From assembly GCA_025936205.1 (NCBI GenBank), contig JAICTU010000065.1, positions 1 to 25,113 on the forward strand: a DNA stretch of 25,113 bases, read 5' to 3'. Origin of the DNA: Polyangiaceae bacterium. GTDB lineage: Bacteria; Myxococcota; Polyangia; Polyangiales; Polyangiaceae. The notes beneath the pieces are model-generated. The model was not told the DNA's origin. It did not search any database and saw only the letters and a list, made by a program, of their open reading frames with translations. A program made the position numbers and the translations under genes. Positions 25,078-25,113 of this stretch are shown here, one piece after another (positions within the stretch are counted from its first letter, which is position 1; the number at the start of each line of letters is the position of its first letter).

Positions 25078-25113
25078 ATGCTGACTCAGAGCTCCACGCG
25101 AATTGCAGGCGTA
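25078..25113 (+). CDS. Possible start of a gene running off the right edge
   Basis: An ATG at 25078 is preceded by GTGAGGG with 5-6 nt spacing, a good ribosome site, and the frame stays open for the 12 remaining codons (MLTQSSTRIAGV). TGATACAAA at 25052-25060 could be an extended -10. Too short to name. Confidence 0.35.
   Translation, partial: MLTQSSTRIAGV

Overview
This is a high-GC, gene-dense bacterial window. Codon choice, short intergenic gaps and gene content suggest a myxobacterium (Myxococcota, probably the Polyangia side). The pointers are a zinc-ribbon/ankyrin membrane protein, a YjfB-like motility peptide, an NTT-like carrier fused to HEAT repeats with a cyclic-nucleotide-domain partner, STAS-like proteins, and a citrate synthase carrying a helix-turn-helix. 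This assignment is inferred from content; the window has no rRNA or other marker gene. I found no tRNA, rRNA, CRISPR array, insertion sequence or prophage.

Layout. 1-2373 (-): the 5' end of a repeat-rich gene, then a large ankyrin protein. 2374-2957: a decayed HxlR regulator and two operator-like palindromes in front of an MddA-like membrane S-methyltransferase (2958-3728, +). 3718-5044: a YjfB-like peptide (-), a tautomerase-family protein (+) and a lipoprotein (-). 5149-6366 (-): a polytopic, histidine-rich membrane protein. 6367-6795: a Fur-like box and the last ~35 codons of a lost ahpC. 6796-7278 (+): a GNAT acetyltransferase with an in-frame 15-bp minisatellite. 7279-7903: noncoding, with a 26-bp palindrome. 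7904-10292: two divergent citrate synthase paralogues, one with an N-terminal HTH. 10313-12565 (-): a chemotaxis operon cheW(truncated)-cheB-cheR. 12588-14141: a YdeI/DUF1905 protein divergent from hemB. 14152-14598 (-): a small membrane protein. 14983-18718 (+): the NTT/HEAT carrier translationally coupled to a two-domain cNMP-binding protein. 18750-18953 (-): a small helical protein. 19101-20438 (+): a GT4 glycosyltransferase whose stop codon lies in the first unit of a 15-bp tandem repeat. 20596-21069 (+): a STAS-like protein. 21082-24008 (-): a nitrite/sulfite reductase and its small partner. 24115-24972 (+): an alpha/beta hydrolase. A possible gene start lies at the right edge.

Housekeeping functions (haem synthesis, TCA cycle, sulfite reduction) are interleaved with signalling and accessory genes. 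Three things stand out. First, gene decay has left readable fossils: hxlR, ahpC and half of cheW, two of them beside regulatory sites that may have outlived their genes. Second, independent 15-bp minisatellites occur at three loci; two lie inside reading frames and one spans a stop codon. Third, several paired genes look functionally coupled: the citrate synthase pair, carrier plus cNMP sensor, and sulfite reductase plus partner. No single complete novel system (defence island, secretion locus or the like) is visible. The best candidates for something undescribed are the carrier/cNMP pair and the HTH-citrate synthase pair.
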